DNA of 64,000 bases from Deltaproteobacteria bacterium (GTDB taxonomy: Bacteria; Desulfobacterota; Deferrisomatia; Deferrisomatales; BM512). The stretch is taken from positions 1 through 64,000 of the forward strand of contig PKTT01000032.1 of assembly GCA_002869015.1 (NCBI GenBank), read 5' to 3'. The notes beneath the pieces are model-generated. The model was not told the DNA's origin. It saw only the letters and a program-made list of their open reading frames with translations, and searched no databases. Positions within the stretch are counted from its first letter, which is position 1. Every line of letters begins with the position of its first letter. Shown here in pieces: positions 27,603 through 36,067 of this stretch. A program made the translations under genes and the position numbers.

Positions 27603-28883
27603 CTAATCCTCTTTGCCGTGGTCTAGCGTTTTGTAGCTGACCTGGAGCTCAACCTCTTCACCATCTCGCACTATTTTAGCTACACCCTTTGTGCCGGCAT
27701 CCTTTTTTGAAAGTTCAAAGGTAAGGTCGAAAACTTCCTTCAGAGCGACGCCATCCAAGGAGGTCAGGACGTCACCCTCTTTGATGCCCGCCTCTGCCGC
27801 AGCGGAGTCGTCAAGCACCCCCATAACAGCAACACCCTCCGGTTCTTCGGAATCAGCTATCTGTATGCCAAGCATGATCCTGCCATCCTCCAAGTCCTCG
27901 TAATCGACTCCCCATGCGAAATCGGCGACACGAAGCGGCAGCTCCGGGAGATCAACGTCCATAAGTTGATCCTTCTTGTCTTCGGGGTATTCGACGACCC
28001 AGGGAGAAACTATTGAGTAGGGGGCAGGATGCCTTCTAAAGAGGCGCCTTGGAATACCAAATGAATAACGAACGTGGTTGCCGCCTGCGAGCACAATGAG
28101 TTTCATGTCGGAATTTTCGTCAAGGTACTTTGCGCCCATCTCGGCCATAGTCTCATCCCACAGCATCTGGCTCTTAATGAACATACGGGCGATTTCAGGC
28201 TTACCATCTCCGTGGCCTTTGAAAAAGGCTCCAATATACTCTTCGTAGTAAGGGTCGTCTTCGCTTAGTTGGGGCTCATATGGCTTTGGCGGCTCCTCCA
28301 TCTTTTCCACAGCGGCTACCATCTCGGAAGGGACCTCCATCTCGCCCTCCTTTGCCTCCTCAACCATCTTCTTCATCTTTGCGTGACCCATCTGGCTCTT
28401 GGCTCTGTTCATCGCAAGAAGCGGTAGTTTGTTGTCGCGCGCGTAGGCAAGGATGTCCTTATAGTATTCATATCGTCCCCAGGATTTGGAGAAGACCCTT
28501 ACGAACTCCTTTTCATCGATTTCGCCTGCTATCCACTTGTCTGCGTCCGCCTGGAAGGGTCGGCGAAGCATCTCCATGCCTACAGCTATCTTGCCAGGGA
28601 AGCGCTCATTCATTGCGGAAATTATTTTTAATTGAACTGCATGGTCATTAACCGAGTCATGCGATTCACCGACATAGATAACCTTTTGAGTGGCAAGGTA
28701 GTCGTAGAGTTCCTCCTCGGTGAATTCTCTGCCGGTTGGGAGGTGGAGAATTTTACCAACCTGAAGCTCCTCGGAGAGGTTGGTGTAGGGGGCAGAAACC
28801 TCTCCCGAGGTAAGCTGGGGACCAGCGCAGCCACCTAATATGGTTAATGAAAGAATAATAATTGCCGGTGAAAACCATTTCAT
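27603..28883 (-). CDS. ChaN-like heme/iron-uptake lipoprotein with PDZ domain
   Basis: A 426-residue predicted lipoprotein with lipobox ILGGC at Cys19. Residues about 65-290 form a ChaN-like domain (KVIYVGESHDSVNDHAVQLKII, VGMEMLRRPFQADADKW, AGGNHVRYSFGIPRR), the fold of the Campylobacter ChaN cofacial-heme-binding lipoprotein. An acidic insert (about 175-215, EEAKEGEMEVPSEM) interrupts it. The C-terminal 90 residues form a PDZ domain (LGIQIADSEEPEGVAVMGVLDDSAAAEAGIKEGDVLTSLDG). Last gene after ileS-lspA-lgt. Heme binding is inferred from the family. Confidence 0.85.
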   Translation of the reverse strand: MKWFSPAIIILSLTILGGCAGPQLTSGEVSAPYTNLSEELQVGKILHLPTGREFTEEELYDYLATQKVIYVGESHDSVNDHAVQLKIISAMNERFPGKIAVGMEMLRRPFQADADKWIAGEIDEKEFVRVFSKSWGRYEYYKDILAYARDNKLPLLAMNRAKSQMGHAKMKKMVEEAKEGEMEVPSEMVAAVEKMEEPPKPYEPQLSEDDPYYEEYIGAFFKGHGDGKPEIARMFIKSQMLWDETMAEMGAKYLDENSDMKLIVLAGGNHVRYSFGIPRRLFRRHPAPYSIVSPWVVEYPEDKKDQLMDVDLPELPLRVADFAWGVDYEDLEDGRIMLGIQIADSEEPEGVAVMGVLDDSAAAEAGIKEGDVLTSLDGVALKEVFDLTFELSKKDAGTKGVAKIVRDGEEVELQVSYKTLDHGKED

Positions 28884-28887
28884 AAAG

Positions 28888-29664
28888 CTACTCCGTCCTT
28901 TTCTGTAGGGCTTTGTTTGTAAACCCGATGAGGAGGGACGCTCCTATCAAAAAGAGCGGTATTGAAAAGAGCTGGCTGGTTGATAGCCCCCAAAGCCCTC
29001 CTCGTTCATCTCCCCGGTAAAATTCAAGCACAAATCTAAAGAGAGGATAGATTAGAAGATACCCTGCGAAGACTACTCCTTCAACATGCTTACGTCGCTT
29101 CTGCCAATCAAAGACGAAGAGGAAGATGAGAAAGTTTACCGCCGCTTCATAAAGCTGCACAGGGGCTAGTGGCACCCCGAGGCGCGCCTGTGAGGATAGG
29201 TTGGTAAAGGTAACCGCCCAAGGCAAAGTACACTCGCTACCATAGCAACACCCAGCGGCAAAACAACCCAACCTCCCTACGGCATGTGCTATAGCAACGG
29301 ATGGGGCAGCTATATCTAGGATTGTCAACGCTTCGGTGTGCGGCAGGGTTCTGAGAAAGATAAAGCCCGAGGCCATCGCGCCAATGAGGCCTCCATAGTA
29401 AACCATTCCCCCCTGCCATATTTCAAAAATCAGGAGGGGGTTCTCTGCGAAAATATCCCATTCGAGTATTACGTAAAAGAGCCTCGCCCCTAGGATGGCG
29501 CTTATTATTGTTAAAAGGGTAAATGACTTAAAGTTGGATTTGTTTAGGCCGGCATTATTAGAAAGGTGTAGCCCCGTTAACCACCCTGCGACAATGGCTG
29601 CAAAGAGGGCAGTTCCGTAAGTGTAAATAATTAGGGTGCCGAAGTTGAAAAGGGTTGGCAGCAT
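28888..29664 (-). CDS. lgt: Prolipoprotein diacylglyceryl transferase
   Basis: Inner-membrane enzyme that adds diacylglycerol to the lipobox Cys of prolipoproteins. A 258-residue polytopic protein with about seven helices. It carries the Lgt signature in HAVGRLGCFAAGCCYG, the GGMVYYGGLIGA motif, and RFVLEFYRGDERGG with catalytic arginines. Follows lspA by 5 nt on the minus strand, so both lipoprotein-processing enzymes are co-transcribed with the tRNA synthetase. Confidence 0.95.
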   Translation of the reverse strand: MLPTLFNFGTLIIYTYGTALFAAIVAGWLTGLHLSNNAGLNKSNFKSFTLLTIISAILGARLFYVILEWDIFAENPLLIFEIWQGGMVYYGGLIGAMASGFIFLRTLPHTEALTILDIAAPSVAIAHAVGRLGCFAAGCCYGSECTLPWAVTFTNLSSQARLGVPLAPVQLYEAAVNFLIFLFVFDWQKRRKHVEGVVFAGYLLIYPLFRFVLEFYRGDERGGLWGLSTSQLFSIPLFLIGASLLIGFTNKALQKRTE

Positions 29665-29669
29665 TCCGG

Positions 29670-30146
29670 TCAGGCAGCTTTTCTGCCGTGTGAAAACTCC
29701 ATGATGAGGAGTAATACGACTCCGATGCAGATGGCGGCGTCAGCTACATTGAAGGCGGGCCAGTGGTACCCGCCCCAATGCAGATCGATGAAGTCAACCA
29801 CAGACCCGTACCTTATGCGGTCAACCAAATTTCCAGCGGCCCCGCCGAAGATAAGCCCCAGCGGCAGGTGGAGCGCTCTTTCCTTGCCATGCCGTTTTAG
29901 CAGCCAGAGGATAAAGCCCATAGCGACGAGAGTTATGATGATGAAGAAGGGGACTCTCATTTCGCCGCTACCTGAGAGGAAGCCGAAAGCGGCCCCCTTG
30001 TTCTTTAAATAGGTTAGGTTAAAAAGCCCATCAATAACAGGGGAGGATTGGTAAGGGGTCAAGGAGGCCTCGACGAGGGCTTTCGTTCCCAGGTCGAGGC
30101 CAGCCGTTAAAATTGCCGTTATGGCGAAGAGGATAAAGCGCCCCAT
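29670..30146 (-). CDS. lspA: Lipoprotein signal peptidase (signal peptidase II)
   Basis: Aspartyl protease cleaving signal peptides of diacylated prolipoproteins. About 158 residues from ATG 30146, which lies just past the ileS stop with AGGG upstream; a longer reading to 30179 would overlap ileS by 28 nt. Four membrane helices. The catalytic aspartates are in GNLVDRIRYGSVVDFI and FNVADAAI; NKGAAFGFL is the conserved loop. The order ileS-lspA is very common in bacteria. Confidence 0.95.
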   Translation of the reverse strand: MGRFILFAITAILTAGLDLGTKALVEASLTPYQSSPVIDGLFNLTYLKNKGAAFGFLSGSGEMRVPFFIIITLVAMGFILWLLKRHGKERALHLPLGLIFGGAAGNLVDRIRYGSVVDFIDLHWGGYHWPAFNVADAAICIGVVLLLIMEFSHGRKAA

Positions 30147-30151
30147 TGACC

Positions 30152-32929
30152 CTACAGATGCCCCACGCAACGTGCGCAAGCTTCAGGATGGTCGCTCGAT
30201 TGGCCGACGGTGGTTGCGTAGTTCCAGCAGCGCTGGCACTTTTCGCCATCGGCGCGGGCTACCTCAACTCCAATGCCGGGAAGGGCATCATCTTTGAAAT
30301 CTCCACCATCGCTCTCGACGAGCTCAACCTGGCTTACAATGAAGATAAAGGGCAGCTCCTCATTATAGGGTGATAGGAAATCCTCCCAGCGGTTATCTAC
30401 GTGGAGGATTATCTTGGAGTCGAGGGAGTGGCCGATAACCTTTGCGGCCCTCTGCTCCTCTGCCGCCTTGGAGACCAGCTTGCGAAGCTCTCTAAGCTTC
30501 TCCCACCTTGAGGCCAGATCGTCGTTGATATGTGCATCCTCAACCTCTGGGAATTTTGTAAGGTGCACAGAGCCTGACTTGGCGGGGATGTGCCCCCATA
30601 CCTCCTCAGAGGTGAAGGCGAGGATGGGCGCCATAACTCGTGTCAGCTTGTCCACAATCTCGTAAAGGACAGTCTGCGCGGCCCTCCTGCCCTGGCTCTC
30701 TCTTGGGAATGTGTATAGGCGGTCCTTTAGAATGTCCAAATAAAAAGCCGATAGATCCACAGAGCAATAGTTGTGTAGCCTGTGGAATATTGTATGGAAC
30801 TGGTAGCTCTCATAGGCGCTCAGGGCTTTACCGATTGTGCGGTTCAACGTATCGATTGCGTACCGGTCTATCTCCCACAGCTCCTCGAAAGGTACTGCAT
30901 CCTTCTCTGGGTCGAAGTCGCTCACGGTGCCCAAGAGGAAGCGGCAGGTGTTCCTGATGCGGCGGTAAGCTTCTTCAAGGCGCTTTAGAATCTCCTCGCT
31001 TACCCTTATATCGTCGCGATAGTCTTCGGCGGCTACCCAGAGGCGCAAAACCTCTGCCCCGCGCTGCTTGACTATCTTTTCCGGTGCTAGGGCGTTGCCG
31101 GAGGATTTGGACATCTTCCGGCCATTTTTATCCACCACAAATCCGTGGGTGAGAACTGTGCGGTAGGGTGCTACTCCACGAGTCCCGACGGAGGCCAGCA
31201 GGCTGGAGTGGAACCAGCCCCTGTGCTGATCGGAACCCTCCAGGTAGAGGTCCGCGGGGGAGGAGAGGAGTGGATTATTCTCCATAACAGCGGCAAAGGA
31301 AACGCCGGAGTCGAACCAAACGTCAAGAATGTCCTCCTCCTTTACGAAGGTCTGGTTGCCGCACTTGTCGCAGGTGGCTCCCTCTGGGAGGAAATCCTCC
31401 ACAGGGCGCTCGAACCAGGCATCGGCGCCCTCCTTTTCGAAGTAGGAGGCAGCGCGTTCAGCGATATCAATGCCCATCTTCGTTTCGCCGCATCGCTCAC
31501 AATCGACAGCAACAATAGGTACGCCCCAACTTCGCTGGCGTGAAATACACCAGTCCGGCCTTGCCGCTATCATCCCGTAGATCCGTTCACGCCCCCAGTG
31601 GGGTATCCACTTGACCCTGTCTATCTCTTTCAAGGCCTTGTCCCTTAACCCCGTCTTCTCCATTGATACGAACCACTGTGTAGTGGAGCGGAAGATTACA
31701 GGCTTCTTGCAGCGCCAGCAGTGAGGGTAGGAGTGCTTTACCTTGGCGGAAGAGAGGAGATAGCCGCTCTCTTCGAGTCTCTCGACAACCATATTGTTGG
31801 CGGTGAAGACGTCGACGCCCTCAAGGTCAGGAACGTCAACAGTAAATTTTCCCTCGTCATTTACGGGTGCATAGATTTCAAGCCCATATTTAAGGCCTAT
31901 TTCATAGTCCTCCTGACCGTGCCCCGGCGCTGTATGGACGCAGCCGGTGCCCGCGTCTAGGGTGACATGGTCGCCAAGTATGATGATGCTGGGACGATCA
32001 TACAGCGGATGTTTGGCCTCTACCCGATCAAGAGAAGCGGGGTCTATTTCGGCGAGCTCCCTGTACCCTTCCACACCCATCTCTTCGAAAACTATTGGGG
32101 CGCGGCTTTTCGCCAGGATGTAAGCCTTGCCGGGGCGGTCATTAAGCTCATAGGCCGCGTACTCAATCTCTGGTCCCAGAGCGACCGCCAGGTTTGAGGG
32201 AATCGTCCAGGGTGTAGTAGTCCAGATTACGACGTGGCTCTCCATGCCCTTGAGCGCTGGCGCTATATCGCCCAGATCGCGGGGGATCGGGAAAGCTACT
32301 GTTATCGCCAGGTCCTTTCGGTCTGCGTACTCTACCTCTGCTTCGGCTAGTGCGGTGCCGCAGTCTATGCACCAATAGACAGGCTTTTTGCCTTGATACA
32401 CGGCGCCTGATTCCATCAGCTTGCCAAGCTCCCGAACCGTCTGGGCCTCGTAATCAAAGCTCATTGTGAGGTAGGGTGCGTCCCAGTAACCGAAGATTCC
32501 CAATCGCTTGAACTCATCACGCTGAATTGATACGAATTTATCCGCGTACTTGCGGCAGTAGCGGCGGAAGTCCGCCTTTGACATATCCGCTTTCTGCTTC
32601 CCAAGCTCCTTGTCAACCTGATGTTCAATGGGAAGCCCGTGGCAGTCCCACCCTGGAATATAGGGTGAATGGAAACCCTGCATTGAGCGCATCTTGACGA
32701 TAATGTCTTTTAGCACTTTGTTTATCGTATGGCCCATGTGGATGTGCCCGTTTGCATATGGCGGGCCGTCATGGAGGATAAAGGTCTCTTTGCCCTCGCC
32801 GGCGGACATAAGGGCCTCGTAGGTTTTATCCGCCTCCCAGCGCTCAATCATCTCAGGCTCGCGCTTGGGAAGGTTTCCCCTCATGGGGAACTCGGTGTTA
32901 GGAAGATTCAGTGTGTCTTTGTAATCCAT
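30152..32929 (-). CDS. ileS: Isoleucyl-tRNA synthetase
   Basis: Class I synthetase of about 925 residues from ATG 32929, which gives the typical MDYKDTLNLPNTEFPMRGNLP start; an upstream TTG adds nine unlikely residues. The HIGH motif appears as HMGH in PPYANGHIHMGHTINKVL, KMSKS is intact (GRKMSKSSGNAL), and the editing domain (TTTPWTIPSNLAVALGPE) is present. The C-terminal zinc finger has CQRCWNY and CARC. The bacterial-type (mupirocin-sensitive class) architecture is inferred from this zinc finger. First gene of ileS-lspA-lgt-chaN. Confidence 0.97.
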   Translation of the reverse strand: MDYKDTLNLPNTEFPMRGNLPKREPEMIERWEADKTYEALMSAGEGKETFILHDGPPYANGHIHMGHTINKVLKDIIVKMRSMQGFHSPYIPGWDCHGLPIEHQVDKELGKQKADMSKADFRRYCRKYADKFVSIQRDEFKRLGIFGYWDAPYLTMSFDYEAQTVRELGKLMESGAVYQGKKPVYWCIDCGTALAEAEVEYADRKDLAITVAFPIPRDLGDIAPALKGMESHVVIWTTTPWTIPSNLAVALGPEIEYAAYELNDRPGKAYILAKSRAPIVFEEMGVEGYRELAEIDPASLDRVEAKHPLYDRPSIIILGDHVTLDAGTGCVHTAPGHGQEDYEIGLKYGLEIYAPVNDEGKFTVDVPDLEGVDVFTANNMVVERLEESGYLLSSAKVKHSYPHCWRCKKPVIFRSTTQWFVSMEKTGLRDKALKEIDRVKWIPHWGRERIYGMIAARPDWCISRQRSWGVPIVAVDCERCGETKMGIDIAERAASYFEKEGADAWFERPVEDFLPEGATCDKCGNQTFVKEEDILDVWFDSGVSFAAVMENNPLLSSPADLYLEGSDQHRGWFHSSLLASVGTRGVAPYRTVLTHGFVVDKNGRKMSKSSGNALAPEKIVKQRGAEVLRLWVAAEDYRDDIRVSEEILKRLEEAYRRIRNTCRFLLGTVSDFDPEKDAVPFEELWEIDRYAIDTLNRTIGKALSAYESYQFHTIFHRLHNYCSVDLSAFYLDILKDRLYTFPRESQGRRAAQTVLYEIVDKLTRVMAPILAFTSEEVWGHIPAKSGSVHLTKFPEVEDAHINDDLASRWEKLRELRKLVSKAAEEQRAAKVIGHSLDSKIILHVDNRWEDFLSPYNEELPFIFIVSQVELVESDGGDFKDDALPGIGVEVARADGEKCQRCWNYATTVGQSSDHPEACARCVGHL

Positions 32930-32989
32930 AAGGGAACTTCTCCCGAAGTTTGGCAAATATATATTCTCAAGTTGGAGAAATATTCTGGG

Positions 32990-33649
32990 TTAAATTGATT
33001 TGAAGGCTTCTTTCAGCGAGCTAATCGCCTGCGCATAGGACGACGCGCCAAAAACGTAGCTTCCCGCTACCAGCGCATCGGCCCCGGCGCTCACCACCTC
33101 CTTGGCCGTTGAATCATTTATGCCGCCATCAACCTGTATGATGAGGTCGAGGCTGCGCGATTTTGCGAGCTCTCTGAGGCTCCTTATCTTACCCGTCGCC
33201 GAGGGTATGAACGATTGTCCGCCGAACCCCGGGTTGACGCTCATTATGAGCACCATATCGAGCTCCTCCAAAACATAGTCCAATACATCCAGCGGTGTGG
33301 AGGGGTTGAGCGCCACCCCTGCTTTGGCCCCGGCTTGCTTAATCTGCTGTATAGTCCGGTGCAGGTGCGGGCAGGTCTCTGCGTGGACGGTTATATAATC
33401 TGCTCCCGCTTTCGCGAATTCATCGATGTAGCGCTCGGGCTCAACTATCATAAGGTGGGCGTCCATCGTAAGGTCGGTTATGCCCCTTACGGCCTTTGCC
33501 ACCAGCGGCCCTATAGTGATGTTCGGGACAAAGCGTCCGTCCATCACATCGACGTGTACCCAGTCAGCGCCGCCTGCGGCTATCGCCCTCACCTCTTCGC
33601 CAAGGTTGGCGAAGTCTGCGGAGAGTATGGAGGGAGCTATTATCGACAT
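32990..33649 (-). CDS. rpe: Ribulose-phosphate 3-epimerase
   Basis: TIM-barrel epimerase of the pentose phosphate pathway, 219 residues. Signatures are [73 protein letters not shown] and VAGSYVFG, containing the metal-binding His/Asp residues. It lies downstream of the PASTA gene after a 102-nt gap, and 60 nt before ileS, both on the minus strand. Confidence 0.96.
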   Translation of the reverse strand: MSIIAPSILSADFANLGEEVRAIAAGGADWVHVDVMDGRFVPNITIGPLVAKAVRGITDLTMDAHLMIVEPERYIDEFAKAGADYITVHAETCPHLHRTIQQIKQAGAKAGVALNPSTPLDVLDYVLEELDMVLIMSVNPGFGGQSFIPSATGKIRSLRELAKSRSLDLIIQVDGGINDSTAKEVVSAGADALVAGSYVFGASSYAQAISSLKEAFKSI

Positions 33650-33751
33650 TTAAAGGCGTTCCTTCCCTGTTTAATTTCTGAAGAATAGAGGTCAAAGATT
33701 ATAGGGAGAAATCGGGTCCGTGGGAACCACCAAATTCCCTTTCGGGGCGGG

Positions 33752-34675
33752 TTATTTCTCTTTTCCGTCTACAAATACGCGTATGCGCTCTCCCGGACTC
33801 AGTTCAACTAGCTCTCGGAGGGCCCCCCCCGAGGGGACCATCTCCCTCAAAATAACACGTTTGCCCGCCACCGATTGAGCCACAACCTCAACTTCATGGG
33901 TAGTAAAGCCGGCTGGGATGAGCTGTTCAACCAGTACCATCCTGCCTGGTGAAGAGGGTGTGTTTCGTTCCGCCACGGAGAGTGAGACTCTGCTCCCCTG
34001 GGGAATGGGGCTCCCTGACATGGGCTCCTGACTGAGTATCCTCCCCGCTCGCGAGGGGTCACCTATCCTGACCTCCTCAACGCGCTCAACCCCCACTCCT
34101 ATGGATTCAAGTAAAGCTTCGGCTTTGTGAAGCTCCAGACCTTGTAGGTTGGGCATCCTCATAAGCTCCGGCTCAGGGGGGGTGGTAACTATGAGCGGAA
34201 TTTTCTTGCCGCTCTCCAGTGGGGCGCCGGGCTCTACAGCCTGCGCAAGAACCAGCCCCTCCTCCTTGCCTGGTATTCTCACGGAAACATCGGGTAAGAG
34301 GCCTGCCTGTGTCAGCAGAATCGTAGCGTCTTCAAGGGTCCGGCCAACCACGTTTGGCATTGAGTGGCGCTCAGGTCCGCGGGAAAGTATTACTCCAATA
34401 CCCCGGCCTGCCTTGACGATTACCCCAGCGGCCGGGCGTTGCCTAACAACTCTATTTTTTTCAACCTCATCTGAAAAAGCGAAGCCCCGCACCTCAAGGT
34501 CAAGTTCGTTTTTGCTCAGCACCTCTAAAGCGGTTGTGAGCTCAAGCCCCTCTATGGCGGGGACCGATACTTCTGGAGCGTTCTCAACCATGAAGGCTAC
34601 AACCAGATAGCCTCCGAGCCCGGCTATTGCAAGCGCCAGGAGGGCATAGAAGATGAAGAAGGGCAACCTTCTCAT
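33752..34675 (-). CDS. Membrane-anchored PASTA-domain protein
   Basis: A 307-residue protein with one N-terminal membrane helix (residues 5-30) and a periplasmic part. Three PASTA domains are clear (about 38-98, VSVPAIEGLELTTALEVLSKN; 103-165, HSMPNVVGRTLEDATILLTQAG; 172-233, MRMPNLQGLELHKAEALLES), and a degenerate fourth lies near the C-terminus. PASTA domains bind muropeptides or lipid II in Firmicute kinases and PBPs. Here no kinase or transpeptidase domain is attached. It starts directly after the rsmB stop (TAG-ATG), so it is translationally coupled to that gene, an order I have seen in deltaproteobacteria. Confidence 0.85.
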   Translation of the reverse strand: MRRLPFFIFYALLALAIAGLGGYLVVAFMVENAPEVSVPAIEGLELTTALEVLSKNELDLEVRGFAFSDEVEKNRVVRQRPAAGVIVKAGRGIGVILSRGPERHSMPNVVGRTLEDATILLTQAGLLPDVSVRIPGKEEGLVLAQAVEPGAPLESGKKIPLIVTTPPEPELMRMPNLQGLELHKAEALLESIGVGVERVEEVRIGDPSRAGRILSQEPMSGSPIPQGSRVSLSVAERNTPSSPGRMVLVEQLIPAGFTTHEVEVVAQSVAGKRVILREMVPSGGALRELVELSPGERIRVFVDGKEK

Positions 34676-36061
34676 CTATCTGGTCCTGCGAAGTCTTGCG
34701 CCAAAAAATCCATCTAAATGTTCACCGTTTTCTTCTGTAGGCTCTATTGGGAAGGTCTTGAAAAAGCCCTCTTCGTTAATAAGGGTGGGAGCGTCGAAAT
34801 CTTTAGGTGGCTCAACTTCCCATCCCTTCTCTTCGGCAAGGAAGCGTTTTACAACCCCCTCGTTTTCAGCTCTAGCCGTGGTGCATGTAGAGTAAACCAT
34901 GACGCCACCCACCCTGACCATCTTGGCGGCATTTTCCATTATCGCATATTGTAGGGCTGGGAAGGTAGAGAGCTCATCGGGAGAAATTCTCCACTTTCGC
35001 TCAGGGTTGTGCGCCAATACCCCAAGCCCTGAGCAGGGGACATCCAGCAGGGCGGCGTCGAAGGGGCGCTCATCAGTGTATTTAGCGGCATCACCTGTAA
35101 TTGCCTTAATCGATGAATATCCAAGTGATTGGGCGAGGGTTTCGACCATACGCGCCCTCTTTTTGTGAATGTCGAGGGCTACTATCTCTCCTGAATCGTC
35201 CATCAGCTCGGCGATGTGGGCGGTCTTTAAGCCAGGTGCTGCGCAACAGTCCAGTACCCTCGCACCTCGCTCGGGTGAGAGCAAAAGAGGGATCAGCTGA
35301 GAAGCTTGACCCTGTAGGACCGCCTTTCCAGAGGTGACCATCTCATCCGCGGAGAGCTCCCCGCCGCCTATGGCCCAGAAGCTGGCGGGGGCATAAAAGC
35401 CCCTTCCCTTAGCTTTTGGCGTCTTGAGGTGCTGTAGAAGTTCATCTGCCATGCTTTGGTTCTTAGCCCTGAAGAAGGCAGGCGGTGTAGCGGAGAGTGC
35501 CCGTGCGATAAGCGCCGCGCCGGCGGGTCCTTCATCTTTTTGCCAGAGCTCAATAAGCCACCTTGGCATACCGGTCTCCAGAGAGAACCGCTCGATCTCA
35601 TCTTCAGATTCCGGTAGTTTACCGCCCTCTCTGGCGGTGCGCCTCAGGACAGCGTTGACAAAGCCTGCTCCTTTAGAATGACCAAGGGTCTTTACTGCCT
35701 CAACGGTTTCAGAAACTGCCGCCCCTGCGTGTACCCTGTCTAGGAAGACCAACTGGTATACTCCAACCCGAAGGGGGTTCAAGAGTGCCCGTTGAATTTT
35801 CGAAAGAGGCCTCCCGGCGCAGTGTGAGACTATGGCATCAAGGCGGTTTCTCCACCTCAGCACCCCATATACGAGCATTGTTGCGAGGGCCTTGTCCCTA
35901 TCGTCGCGAAAAGGAATCTTGGCCCACCGCTGCTTTAAAAAAAGGTCCGCGTAAGCGCTTCTGCTCTCAATTTCATCAAGCGCGAGAATAGCTGCACATC
36001 GTGGGTCGCCATTATTTAGGGGCGCACCTTTGGAGCGCTGCTTAGCGAAGTTTTTTTTCAT
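34676..36061 (-). CDS. rsmB: 16S rRNA (cytosine-967-C5)-methyltransferase RsmB
   Basis: Makes m5C967 in 16S rRNA. Of 461 residues: an N-terminal NusB-like helical domain (DKALATMLVYGVLRWRNRLDAIV), then a Rossmann methylase domain with SAM motif VLDCCAAPGLKTAHIAELM, the two active-site Cys motifs DVPCSGLGVLAHNPERKW and YSTCTTARAENE, and GDAAKY. It begins 6 nt downstream of the Rel/Spo gene on the minus strand. Confidence 0.94.
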   Translation of the reverse strand: MKKNFAKQRSKGAPLNNGDPRCAAILALDEIESRSAYADLFLKQRWAKIPFRDDRDKALATMLVYGVLRWRNRLDAIVSHCAGRPLSKIQRALLNPLRVGVYQLVFLDRVHAGAAVSETVEAVKTLGHSKGAGFVNAVLRRTAREGGKLPESEDEIERFSLETGMPRWLIELWQKDEGPAGAALIARALSATPPAFFRAKNQSMADELLQHLKTPKAKGRGFYAPASFWAIGGGELSADEMVTSGKAVLQGQASQLIPLLLSPERGARVLDCCAAPGLKTAHIAELMDDSGEIVALDIHKKRARMVETLAQSLGYSSIKAITGDAAKYTDERPFDAALLDVPCSGLGVLAHNPERKWRISPDELSTFPALQYAIMENAAKMVRVGGVMVYSTCTTARAENEGVVKRFLAEEKGWEVEPPKDFDAPTLINEEGFFKTFPIEPTEENGEHLDGFFGARLRRTR

Positions 36062-36067
36062 CTTATG

